In this document: positions 57,891 through 64,000 of the stretch, one piece after another
How positions within the stretch are numbered: position 1 is the first letter of the stretch
Layout: each line of letters begins with the position of its first letter
Made by a program: the position numbers and the translations under genes
DNA from: Bog-473 sp963704355
Lineage (GTDB): Bacteria > Actinomycetota > Acidimicrobiia > Acidimicrobiales > RAAP-2
Assembly: GCA_963704355.1 (NCBI GenBank)
Contig: OY969891.1
Span: 3,224,001 to 3,288,000 of the forward strand
Length of the DNA: 64,000 nucleotides
Direction: 5' to 3'
Notes under the pieces: generated by a model
What the model was told of the DNA's origin: nothing
Seen by the model: only the letters and a program-made list of their open reading frames with translations
Databases searched by the model: none

Positions 57891-58831
57891 CAGTCCGCGT
57901 CCGTTCGCACGATGGCGCGCAGTCGTGCCGCTTCGGCCCGCGGGTTGGCCGCCACTTCGGACACAGACGCCTTGCGGGCACCCCGGAACACGAGTCTGTG
58001 CCGGGGCACGGCGCCGCACACGCACGGGAGACCGGGCGGGCACACGCATCCGCCCGATGCAGCGTCGGCAAAGGTCCGCTTCACCAACCGGTCCTCGCCG
58101 GAGTGGTAGCTGATGACGGCACACACGCCGCCGACCCCCAGGTGTGACAGCGCGACCGGCAGCGCAGCCTCGAGCTGCCCCACCTCGTCGTTCACCTCGA
58201 TCCGCAAGGCCTGGAAGACCCGACGGGCCGGGTGGCCCCGCCGCCGCGCCGCCGCCGGCACGGCCGAAGCCACGACTTCGGCCAGTTGCCCTGTAGAGGT
58301 CAACGGCCGGGCTCCTACGACGGCCCGGGCGATGCGCCCGGACAGCCGCCCCTCTCCGTTCTCGCGGAAGAGCGCGGCCAGCGCCTCCACCGGCATCTCG
58401 TTCACCAGGTCGGCCGCCGTCACCGGGGCCGACGGGTCCATGCGCATGTCGAGCGGCCCGTCGGTGCGGAACGAGAAGCCGCGCTCGGCCCGGTCGAGCT
58501 GCGGCGAGCTCACGCCGAGGTCGAAGAGGACGCCCGACAGCGGCTCGTCACTCAGTCCGAGCTCCACCAAAACCGGCTCCAACGCCGAGAACGGGGACCG
58601 GGCCAGGGTGACCCGGTCCCCGAACGAAGCCAACCGTTGCCGGGCCGCCGCCAATGCCGTGGGGTCCCGGTCCAGCCCGACCAGGCGCACATCACGATGC
58701 GCCTCGAGCAACGCGCCCGCATGCCCTCCCCCGCCGACGGTCGCGTCGACGAGCACGCCGGGGGGGACGGATGCGAACACCGACACCACTTCGTCGCGCA
58801 GCACGGGGATGTGTTCGAACGAGTGGGCCAT
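57890..58831 (-). CDS. rsmH: 16S rRNA (cytosine1402-N4)-methyltransferase
   Basis: SAM-dependent methyltransferase (MraW). It is 313 aa: HIPVLRDEV, SAM loop VDATVGGGGHAGALL (28-42), GLDRDPTAL, FDLGVSSPQLDRAERGFSF, DMRMD, RRVFQALRIEVNDE and ISYHSGEDRLVK. ATG 58831 follows GAGGAG with 6-nt spacing. The frame stays open far upstream, so ATG 58936 is a weaker alternative. Confidence 0.96.
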   Translation of the reverse strand: MAHSFEHIPVLRDEVVSVFASVPPGVLVDATVGGGGHAGALLEAHRDVRLVGLDRDPTALAAARQRLASFGDRVTLARSPFSALEPVLVELGLSDEPLSGVLFDLGVSSPQLDRAERGFSFRTDGPLDMRMDPSAPVTAADLVNEMPVEALAALFRENGEGRLSGRIARAVVGARPLTSTGQLAEVVASAVPAAARRRGHPARRVFQALRIEVNDEVGQLEAALPVALSHLGVGGVCAVISYHSGEDRLVKRTFADAASGGCVCPPGLPCVCGAVPRHRLVFRGARKASVSEVAANPRAEAARLRAIVRTDAD

Positions 58832-58951
58832 CTGCAGCTCCTCGGCCGGTGGGTCGAGGGGGAGGTGGAGATCCAGACGACCGCTGCGGAAGAGGGTGGA
58901 GTGGCCTTCCAGCGCGCCGGTCGAGGAGCTGCACATGGTCCATTGCGTCTC

Positions 58952-58970
58952 CCGGGACGAGACGTCCCGG
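58952..58970. repeat. Perfect hairpin in the mraZ-rsmH spacer
   Basis: CCGGGACG-AGA-CGTCCCGG, 8-bp perfect stem with 3-nt loop, ~120 bp before rsmH and directly beside the 15-bp tandem repeat. No U tract. It could be an attenuator, operator or processing site. Confidence 0.6.
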
Positions 58971-58973
58971 TAT

Positions 58974-59033
58974 GTCCTCTCTTGTTCTGTCCTCTTTCGT
59001 CCCGTCCTCTCTTGTCGTGTCCTCTTCCTTGTG
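58974..59033. repeat. 15-bp tandem repeat in the mraZ-rsmH spacer
   Basis: GTCCTCT recurs exactly every 15 bp at 58974, 58989, 59004 and 59019; the other eight bases are pyrimidine-rich and variable. On the minus strand it reads AGAGGAC and, in the open rsmH frame, would encode a five-residue Arg-Thr repeat. It fills the spacer between mraZ and rsmH, so it may be a regulator-binding array or slippage product. Confidence 0.75.
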
Positions 59034-59055
59034 TCTTCGGCATGCCCTGCAGTCG

Positions 59056-59472
59056 TCAGTCGTCCTCGAGCAGCCAACTCTCCTCGGGTACCACGCGCGA
59101 CTCCCACTCCGCCGGGTTCCACAGCTCGATCCGGTCGATGGCTCCGTGCACCAGCACCTCGGCGTCGAGCTTGGCGAAAGTCCGCAGATGGGCGGGAATC
59201 GGCATCCGCCCCTGCCGGTCGATTTCGACCTCGGCCGAGTTCGACGCCCAGATCCGGGCCCGGTTCCGGCCGCTCGAGTGACCGGTGTCGGCCCTCTCCT
59301 GCATCACCTGCATCTGTCGCTCGAATTCCCCGGGTGTCCAGAGCGCCAGACAACCCTCGGGGTGCTGAGTCAGGTAGCCGCCGCGCTCGAAAGGGACGCG
59401 GAACTTCGCCGGCAGGATCACCCTGCCTTTGGTGTCGAGCGAATGCTCGTACCTCCCGACGAACCCTGCCAC
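59056..59472 (-). CDS. mraZ: Transcriptional regulator MraZ
   Basis: First gene of the dcw cluster; ring-forming DNA-binding protein that represses its own operon. It is 138 aa with two AbrB-like halves, each with the family motif: DTKGRVILPAKFR (13-25) and DRQGRMPIPAHLR (84-96). GTG 59472 follows GGAGA at 8 nt. Candidate binding boxes and promoter lie ~65-110 bp upstream. Confidence 0.96.
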   Translation of the reverse strand: MAGFVGRYEHSLDTKGRVILPAKFRVPFERGGYLTQHPEGCLALWTPGEFERQMQVMQERADTGHSSGRNRARIWASNSAEVEIDRQGRMPIPAHLRTFAKLDAEVLVHGAIDRIELWNPAEWESRVVPEESWLLEDD

Positions 59473-59538
59473 CGATCTGATCTCCCACGACGCTCCCTGG
59501 CCTGCGCCCCTTGACGCACCCTCACACCATTTCGCGCC

Positions 59539-59581
59539 ACTTTACGCCCTTTCCCCCCACCAAACAACCACCAGGACCCAC
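59539..59581 (-). promoter_or_regulatory. mraZ: Candidate mraZ promoter with MraZ-box-like repeats
   Basis: Minus strand: -35 TTGTTT (59567-59562), 17-bp spacer, -10 TAAAGT (59544-59539). GTGGG (59581), GTGGT (59571) and GTGGG (59560) recur at 10- and 11-bp steps around the -35, with GTGGC again at 59540. This resembles the 10-bp-spaced TGGG boxes bound by MraZ elsewhere, placed where binding would block transcription. Confidence 0.5.
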
Positions 59582-59853
59582 ATGCAACCCAACCGCAACA
59601 ACAGCCCTCCCGACCGCGACGCCGCGACCGCTCCCGAGGGCAGCCGGCCGCCCGTCTCCGCCGGACCGGTTTCGGCGGCGACCCGCCCCAACCGCCTCGA
59701 ACAAGTGGGGCATGGGACCGAAAAAGTGGGCCCTCCACGGGGGGCCGCGAGGAAGGAGAGGAGAAGGCCTCTGCCCAAACACCATCGCCCGACCCGACCC
59801 GACCCGACCCGACCCGACCCGGCCCTGCCCGGCGGGACCCGGGCCGAGGCCGG
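59582..59853. other. Intergenic region upstream of mraZ without a gene
   Basis: Part of a 381-bp gap between mraZ and the lipoate-ligase-like gene. Open frames cross it on both strands but are low-complexity and have no ribosome-binding site. It contains a GACCC pentanucleotide repeat (59791-59820). Apart from the promoter region nearer mraZ, nothing functional is recognised. Confidence 0.6.
59791..59820. repeat. GACCC pentanucleotide repeat
   Basis: Six perfect copies of GACCC, followed by degenerate C/G-rich sequence up to the stop of the lipoate-ligase-like gene on the minus strand. Confidence 0.9.
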
Positions 59854-60546
59854 CTAGCCGGTCGTCGAGTCGCCCCAGCGGGCGAACGACCCCAACAACA
59901 GCTCGCGCAACCGCCCCAAGTCCCTGACGGGCGGATCCAGCTCGCGCAGGCCGACCGCGACTTCGGCCAGATCACCCGCCAGCTCGGACTGCGACCGCTC
60001 GTCGATGTTCATGAGCGCCAGCATCGGCGCCGGATCCCAGGCCAGATACGCGCACGACGAGAACAACGCGCCCTCCCGAGACCGCCACTGGGACAACCCG
60101 ACCACCTTGCCGGCGCCCGCGAAGACCTCGCCCGGGCCGCGCCCCGCGAAGCACACCAGCTCCCCGAGGTCCCCGGGGATCGAGCGCCCGGCGTGGACGG
60201 TGAACCCCCCCGGACCGAGCTGCGCCAGCGCGTCCGCCCACCACGCACCTACCCATTCGGCCGCGACCGAGACGTCGTGCACCCAGAGCGGGTCGTCGCG
60301 CGGGATCCATGCGTCGACCCACAACTGCGCACCCGGCTCCAGGTACACCGCCCCGCCTCCGCCGTGTCGCCGCGCCAGCTCCACCCCGCGCTGGCGCATC
60401 GACAGCGGATCCACCAGTTCGGTCGGCTGCGTGCTCCCGAGCACCAAGGTCGGCCCCGTCACCTCACGGACCAGGGCGACCCGGAGCAGCTCGGTCCGGA
60501 ACGGCTCGACATCGAAGAACGACTGCGGCGAAGGTGTGGGGGGCAA
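59854..60546 (-). CDS. Lipoate-protein ligase A-like / octanoyltransferase-fold protein
   Basis: A 230-aa BPL/LplA-fold protein. Ligand loop RRHGGGGAVYLEPG (59-72) and lysine motif GKVVGLSQWRSR (146-157, Lys147) match the family RRxGGGxV and KxxGxAQxR patterns. Expected role is lipoyl or octanoyl attachment to E2 or GcvH domains. The only start is TTG 60546 with a poor ribosome-binding site; its end is Gly/Asp-rich. It follows the HNH gene by 4 nt. Confidence 0.85.
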   Translation of the reverse strand: MPPTPSPQSFFDVEPFRTELLRVALVREVTGPTLVLGSTQPTELVDPLSMRQRGVELARRHGGGGAVYLEPGAQLWVDAWIPRDDPLWVHDVSVAAEWVGAWWADALAQLGPGGFTVHAGRSIPGDLGELVCFAGRGPGEVFAGAGKVVGLSQWRSREGALFSSCAYLAWDPAPMLALMNIDERSQSELAGDLAEVAVGLRELDPPVRDLGRLRELLLGSFARWGDSTTG

Positions 60547-60550
60547 ACCC

Positions 60551-61057
60551 TCAGGAGGCCGCAGCGAGATACGGCTCCCACAGCGGATCCACGTCCGAGA
60601 GGTGCCGCAAGCGCCACAGATGCCCGTCGGGCGGCGCCGGCTTCACTCGAAGTGTCCAGCCCAATTCGGACAGCAACTGGTCGGCCTTCACCAGGTTGTC
60701 CCGCTTGCACGCGGCCACGACGTTGGACCAGTCGTGGGTGCCGCCGCGGCTGCGTGGGACGACGTGGTCGATGGTGTCAGCCGGTTGGGAGCAGTAGACG
60801 CAGAGCCCGCCGTCCCGCCGCAGCACCGAACGGCGTGTGACCGGTGGCGTGCGCGCCCAGCGCGGGATGCGCACCATGTGGCAAAGCCGGACGATGGAAG
60901 GAACCTCGACATCGAGCCGCGCCGAGTGGAAGATCTTGCAGTCGTCACGGATCGCCACCGGTTCGGCCCGGCCGGCCAGCATCAGAACGACGGCACGACG
61001 ATCAGAGACGAGGGCCAGCGGCTCGTAGGTCGCATTGAGGAGGAGCACCCGCTCCAT
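60551..61057 (-). CDS. HNH endonuclease domain protein
   Basis: A 168-aa protein found widely in actinobacteria. N-terminal beta segment ERVLLLNATYEPLALVSDRRAVVLML, then an HNH fold with CVYC (Cys86/Cys89), TIDHVVPRSRGG (Asp97-His98), Asn112 and Cys117. Function in host is not known; the conserved N-terminus and chromosomal setting argue for a housekeeping nuclease, not a mobile one. ATG 61057. Confidence 0.9.
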   Translation of the reverse strand: MERVLLLNATYEPLALVSDRRAVVLMLAGRAEPVAIRDDCKIFHSARLDVEVPSIVRLCHMVRIPRWARTPPVTRRSVLRRDGGLCVYCSQPADTIDHVVPRSRGGTHDWSNVVAACKRDNLVKADQLLSELGWTLRVKPAPPDGHLWRLRHLSDVDPLWEPYLAAAS

Positions 61058-61069
61058 ACCCCAGAGAGG

Positions 61070-61384
61070 CTATCCGCGTGGCGGCCGTGACCTCTGACAC
61101 CATCGGAGGAAGGCGACGACGTCGGACGGGGCGAGCGCGCCCGTCTCGCCGTCCCCACCGTTGGCAGTGACGAGCCGGAATCGCCAGTAGGCGTCACCCG
61201 GTACGGGCAAGAACGGAGGTCGGCGCCACCATCCCCGCCGCGCCAACCGGAAGACGGCGGAGAGCGAGGCCCACCAGAGCTCGGGGTGTGCCAGGACGGC
61301 CCGGGCGACCACGAGCGCATCGCGCATCCGACGATCGCTCCTGCTCATCCGGCCATTGATCCCGCTGCTCGTCCCAGCGCTCAT
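61070..61384 (-). CDS. Small conserved hypothetical protein
   Basis: A 104-aa basic protein: helix RMRDALVVARAVLAHPELWWASLSAVFRLAR, then WWRRPPFLPVPGDAYWRFRLVTANGG, and C-terminal LAPSDVVAFLRWCQ. No signal peptide. ATG 61384 overlaps the ROK stop (ATGA); ATG 61348 is an alternative. Co-transcribed with ROK and HNH genes. Confidence 0.75.
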   Translation of the reverse strand: MSAGTSSGINGRMSRSDRRMRDALVVARAVLAHPELWWASLSAVFRLARRGWWRRPPFLPVPGDAYWRFRLVTANGGDGETGALAPSDVVAFLRWCQRSRPPRG

Positions 61385-62295
61385 GTCGTCGTCCCCACCC
61401 CGCGCCACCCCACGCGGGCCGCACCGATCAACGGGCCTCGGTCCCCGAGCCCACCCGGCACCACCGTGGCCCCCCGCGCGAAGTCGAGCCGGCACAACCG
61501 GTCCATCTCCGACTGCACCGCCCGGAAGAACGGCGGGCCGTACCCGAGCGCGACCGAACCGCTCACGACGGCCAGGGGGAGGTCGAGCAGGTTCACCACC
61601 GACGCGATGGCGCGCCCGACGAGCGTCCCGGCGTGCTCCACCACCTCGGGTGGGGCGAGCCTCGCCGGCTCGCCGGTCAGGGCCTCGATCGCCGTCCCAG
61701 ATGCCTCGGCCTCGAGGCACCCGCGCCCGCCGCATCGGCACACACGCCCGTCGGGGACCACGATCACGTGGCCGACGTGGCCGGCGTTGCCAAGGCGCCC
61801 ATTGAGCAGGCGGCCGTCGAGCACGATCCCCCCACCCACTCCCGTCGAGACGACCATCCCGATGAAGTCGTCACAACCGCTCGCCGCGCCGACCCATCCC
61901 TCCCCCAACGCCAGGGCCTTCGCGTCATTGTCGACGTAGGTCGGAAGCCCGGTCATCTCGGCCAGCCGTCGCCGGAGGGGAAAGGAGCGCCAGGCCGGGA
62001 TGTTGAGGGGCGAGACCTCCTCTCCTCCGGGGCTCATCGGCCCGCCACAGCCAGTTCCGCACACCACCACACGGTCAGCCGGACCGACGGACGACAACGT
62101 CTGCTTCACCAGGCCGGCCAGGTCGGCCCACAGGAGTTCCCCCGCGGCCGCACTCCCCTCACCGGCGGGTCCGTCCAAGCCCGCCCGCGTCGGCACCGTC
62201 GCCCGCTCGCCCAGGGACCCGTCGGGGCCGACGAGACCGGCGGCCAGCTTGGTGCCCCCGATGTCCACCGCCAGGGCGAGGTCAGTCACGGGCAC
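61381..62295 (-). CDS. ROK-family glucokinase
   Basis: Probable ATP-glucokinase. It is 304 aa: phosphate loop DIGGTKLAAGL (11-21), CGTGCGGPMSP, sugar site YVDNDAKALALGE, TGVGGGIVLDG, and the ROK zinc motif CRCGGRGCLE preceded by GHVGH. No DNA-binding N-terminal domain, so an enzyme rather than a ROK repressor. It starts at GTG 62295 in a minus-strand operon with the two genes below it. Confidence 0.9.
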   Translation of the reverse strand: MPVTDLALAVDIGGTKLAAGLVGPDGSLGERATVPTRAGLDGPAGEGSAAAGELLWADLAGLVKQTLSSVGPADRVVVCGTGCGGPMSPGGEEVSPLNIPAWRSFPLRRRLAEMTGLPTYVDNDAKALALGEGWVGAASGCDDFIGMVVSTGVGGGIVLDGRLLNGRLGNAGHVGHVIVVPDGRVCRCGGRGCLEAEASGTAIEALTGEPARLAPPEVVEHAGTLVGRAIASVVNLLDLPLAVVSGSVALGYGPPFFRAVQSEMDRLCRLDFARGATVVPGGLGDRGPLIGAARVGWRGVGTTT

Positions 62296-62459
62296 CTCTG
62301 TTCAGCGAGCAACGAACACGGACGGGCATCCCAAGGCACGGAGATGGAGTACGCGGAGCGAGGGATCCCGTGAGGCCACAGCCGAGGCGGCGGAGCGGAC
62401 CCACCGGCCTACCGGGTGCTTCGGCTCAGAGGGGCCGCGGGGGCTCCCGTGGAGTGCGG

Positions 62460-62861
62460 CTAGCCCTCGCGCCGGTGGAACCGGGTGCGGAACCAGTCGC
62501 GCGCCTCGCTCACCGCGCCCTCGATCCCATTCGACGTGCCGCCCGACTTCGACTCTCCCTCGCGCGATCGGCGCAGATCGGCCCAACCGGCACGACCCAT
62601 GCGCCGCAGGTTCCGCTCGAACCAGACCGCCGACGCGAACATGATGACGACACCCACGAACCCGGCGATGACCGACTTCGAGTAGAAGGCCACGAGGATG
62701 ACGACGCCGAGCACGAACGTCACCGCCGCCCACTTGCAGTAACGGCCGGCATGTCTATAGACGGTCTCCGACCGCACTCGCTCGGCGAACTCGGGATCCT
62801 GACGGACCAAAGACTCCTCGAGTTCAGCGAGGATTCGCTGTTCGTGGTCGGAAAGCGGCAC
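62460..62861 (-). CDS. DUF3040 membrane protein
   Basis: A 133-aa actinobacterial protein. The family N-terminus is PLSDHEQRILAELEESL, followed by two adjacent membrane helices (WAAVTFVLGVVILVAFYSKSVIAGFVGVVIMFASAVWF) and a basic cytosolic tail. GTG 62861 follows AAGGGGG; an in-frame TTG lies six nt upstream. In many actinobacteria DUF3040 genes lie near mraZ, as here. Function unknown. Confidence 0.9.
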   Translation of the reverse strand: MPLSDHEQRILAELEESLVRQDPEFAERVRSETVYRHAGRYCKWAAVTFVLGVVILVAFYSKSVIAGFVGVVIMFASAVWFERNLRRMGRAGWADLRRSREGESKSGGTSNGIEGAVSEARDWFRTRFHRREG

Positions 62862-62903
62862 TACCAACTGCCCCCTTGGATCTCCACATCCATCTGCGTC
62901 CCA

Positions 62904-62931
62904 TGTTTACACGCCCGGAGGGCGTGGACAA
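62904..62931 (-). promoter_or_regulatory. Candidate DUF3040 promoter with a palindrome filling the spacer
   Basis: Minus strand: -35 TTGTCC (62931-62926), 16-bp spacer, -10 TAAACA (62909-62904). The spacer is occupied by a perfect inverted repeat CACGCCC-TCC-GGGCGTG (62926-62910). An operator in this position is a standard repressor site. The rest of the 283-bp gap to the LapA gene shows nothing else. Confidence 0.5.
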
Positions 62932-63144
62932 CGGGAACCCGATCCATCATTCCTGCCTCAGCAGACGTCTCCACCGGCGGTCAGCTTAGGGCCGGATCGG
63001 AGACGAGAAGACGCGGTCACGGACCTGTAACGAGCAGCGGCTGCGGTTGGCCGGTGCATCGTCGGGCGCCCCCCGGCCACGTGGCGCCGGACCCGGCCAC
63101 CGAGGCGACCCCGGCGGCGCAAGACCCGCCCCGACTCACCTCGG

Positions 63145-63417
63145 CTACTCCCGGGGTCCTCGGGGCTTGCGGCGCATGACGAGCGCCGTGATCAGCGCTC
63201 CGAGCAGGCCCGAGATCACGATCACGACGATCAGCGGGGCCTGGCGGTTGAAGACCCAGAAGTCGATCTGGACCCTCCTGAGGTTCGCCAACGCGAACCA
63301 GACCAGCAAAACGACGGCGACGGCCATCCCGACCTGGGTCGCCTGCCGCCGGCGATCGACCTTCTGCTCGCCCCCATCGGACTCGACGTGATCGCTGTGC
63401 ACCGGGCGCTTTGCCAC
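63145..63417 (-). CDS. LapA-domain membrane protein
   Basis: A 90-aa protein with two membrane helices (VGMAVAVVLLVWFALANL and LIVVIVISGLLGALITALVM) around VQIDFWVFNRQAP, the LapA/DUF1049 pattern, ending in a basic tail. In proteobacteria LapA helps assemble LPS; here the role is unknown. GTG 63417; 143 bp from the divergent acyl-CoA synthetase gene. Confidence 0.88.
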   Translation of the reverse strand: MAKRPVHSDHVESDGGEQKVDRRRQATQVGMAVAVVLLVWFALANLRRVQIDFWVFNRQAPLIVVIVISGLLGALITALVMRRKPRGPRE

Positions 63418-63560
63418 CTGGCCATTCTGCCGCGACAGGTGCCGCTCTGTGTGGAGGCCCCGAGCGAGGCCATCCGACGGTCGAGACGCCGCTCGTCGTC
63501 GGCTCGACTTCGGCCGTCCGACTCCGAGCTGCTATGGAATGGTCCCGAAAGGAGCGGCCC

Positions 63561-64000
63561 ATGAGCCCGAGCACGAGCACGAGCATACGCACGAGCCAGA
63601 TCATCACCGGCGCCCGCACCATGTGGGAGCTCGTCGACCGGCGCGCCAACGCGTCGCCCGACCACCCGTTGCTCATCGCTGCCGACGGCCAGACGCTCTC
63701 CTGCGCGCAATTCCGGGACCGGGCCGAGCGGGTGGCGGCCGGCCTCCAGGCCATGGGCGTCACGACAGGCTCGATCGTCTCCTGGCAGTTGCCCACCCGC
63801 ATCGACACCGTGGTCCTGTCCATCGCGCTGGCGCGCCTCGGTGCCGTCCAGAACCCGATCATCCACCTCTACCGCGAGCGTGAGGTGGGTTTCGCCCTCG
63901 GCCAGACCGGTGCCTCCCTCTTCGTCGTTCCCGGCACGTGGCGCGACACCGACTTCACCGCCATCGCGGAGCGCGCGCTGGCCGACGCACCCACGCGGCC
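63561..64000 (+). CDS. AMP-binding acyl-CoA synthetase (N-terminal part)
   Basis: First 146 codons of an adenylate-forming ligase, cut by the right edge. TMWELVDRRANASPDHPLLI, a GQTLSCAQFRDRAERVAAGLQAMGV segment and WQLPTRIDTVVLSIALARLGAVQNPI are the standard N-terminal parts of fatty/aryl-CoA ligases. ATG 63561 follows AAAGGAG with 6-nt spacing. The P-loop and substrate pocket lie beyond the window, so specificity is unknown. Confidence 0.9.
   Translation, partial: MSPSTSTSIRTSQIITGARTMWELVDRRANASPDHPLLIAADGQTLSCAQFRDRAERVAAGLQAMGVTTGSIVSWQLPTRIDTVVLSIALARLGAVQNPIIHLYREREVGFALGQTGASLFVVPGTWRDTDFTAIAERALADAPTR

Overview
The window is high-GC, densely packed bacterial chromosome from an actinobacterium. 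Supporting marks are GTG/TTG starts, 4-base ATGA/GTGA overlaps between operon genes, a mraZ-to-divIVA division cluster with sepF, Wag31-type DivIVA and meso-diaminopimelate-type MurE, a bacterial proteasome activator (Bpa), menaquinone genes, an ECF41 sigma factor and a DUF222 HNH protein. The conserved hypotheticals suggest class Acidimicrobiia, but that is inference. No mobile element, prophage, CRISPR array, rRNA or tRNA is seen. Two core genes (a PBP4-type carboxypeptidase and tyrS) each carry a single disabling base difference, which fits consensus errors in a draft or metagenome-derived assembly at least as well as real loss.

Layout. 1-5386: pyrimidine operon on the minus strand (pyrR-pyrB-pyrC-carA-carB), headed by a candidate PyrR-binding RNA hairpin just before the pyrR ribosome-binding site. 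5436-12976: PBP4, then aroC-aroK-aroB-aroQ-pepP-efp-nusB, a shikimate/translation operon. 13035-21050: NfuA-like Fe-S carrier, a Cys-rich unknown, small unknown proteins, flavin reductase, lipoprotein, frameshifted tyrS, carotenoid-oxygenase homologue, DUF222-HNH protein. 21019-25754: menaquinone genes menD, menH, menA, menE on alternating strands with almost no space between start codons. 25765-28134: ECF41 sigma factor and its partner carboxymuconolactone-decarboxylase-like protein behind an exact ECF41 promoter, plus an SDR oxidoreductase. 28216-31870: DUF255 protein and two unknowns. 32014-40318: dnaE, RDD protein, bpa, phosphodiesterase, Rrf2 regulator, phosphoglycerate-mutase-like phosphatase, primary-like sigma factor. 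40369-59581: rluD, lspA, a DksA-finger protein with a Lys/Ala/Pro tail, then the complete dcw region read right to left (mraZ-rsmH-ftsL-ftsI-murE-mraY-ftsW-murG-murC-murB-ftsQ-ftsZ-PLPBP-sepF-yggT-divIVA). murF and murD, normally inside such clusters, are not there. 59854-64000: lipoate-ligase-like protein, HNH protein, small unknown, ROK glucokinase, DUF3040 and LapA-type membrane proteins, and the start of an acyl-CoA synthetase.

Functional themes are pyrimidine, aromatic and menaquinone synthesis (chorismate from AroC feeds the Men pathway), envelope synthesis and division, and proteasome/translation housekeeping. Regulatory sites that can be read from the sequence include the PyrR loop, the ECF41 promoter, a promoter with MraZ-like boxes before mraZ, a consensus promoter before ftsZ, and a perfect palindrome filling the spacer of the DUF3040 promoter. 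Short tandem repeats are common, both between genes and as low-complexity protein tails.
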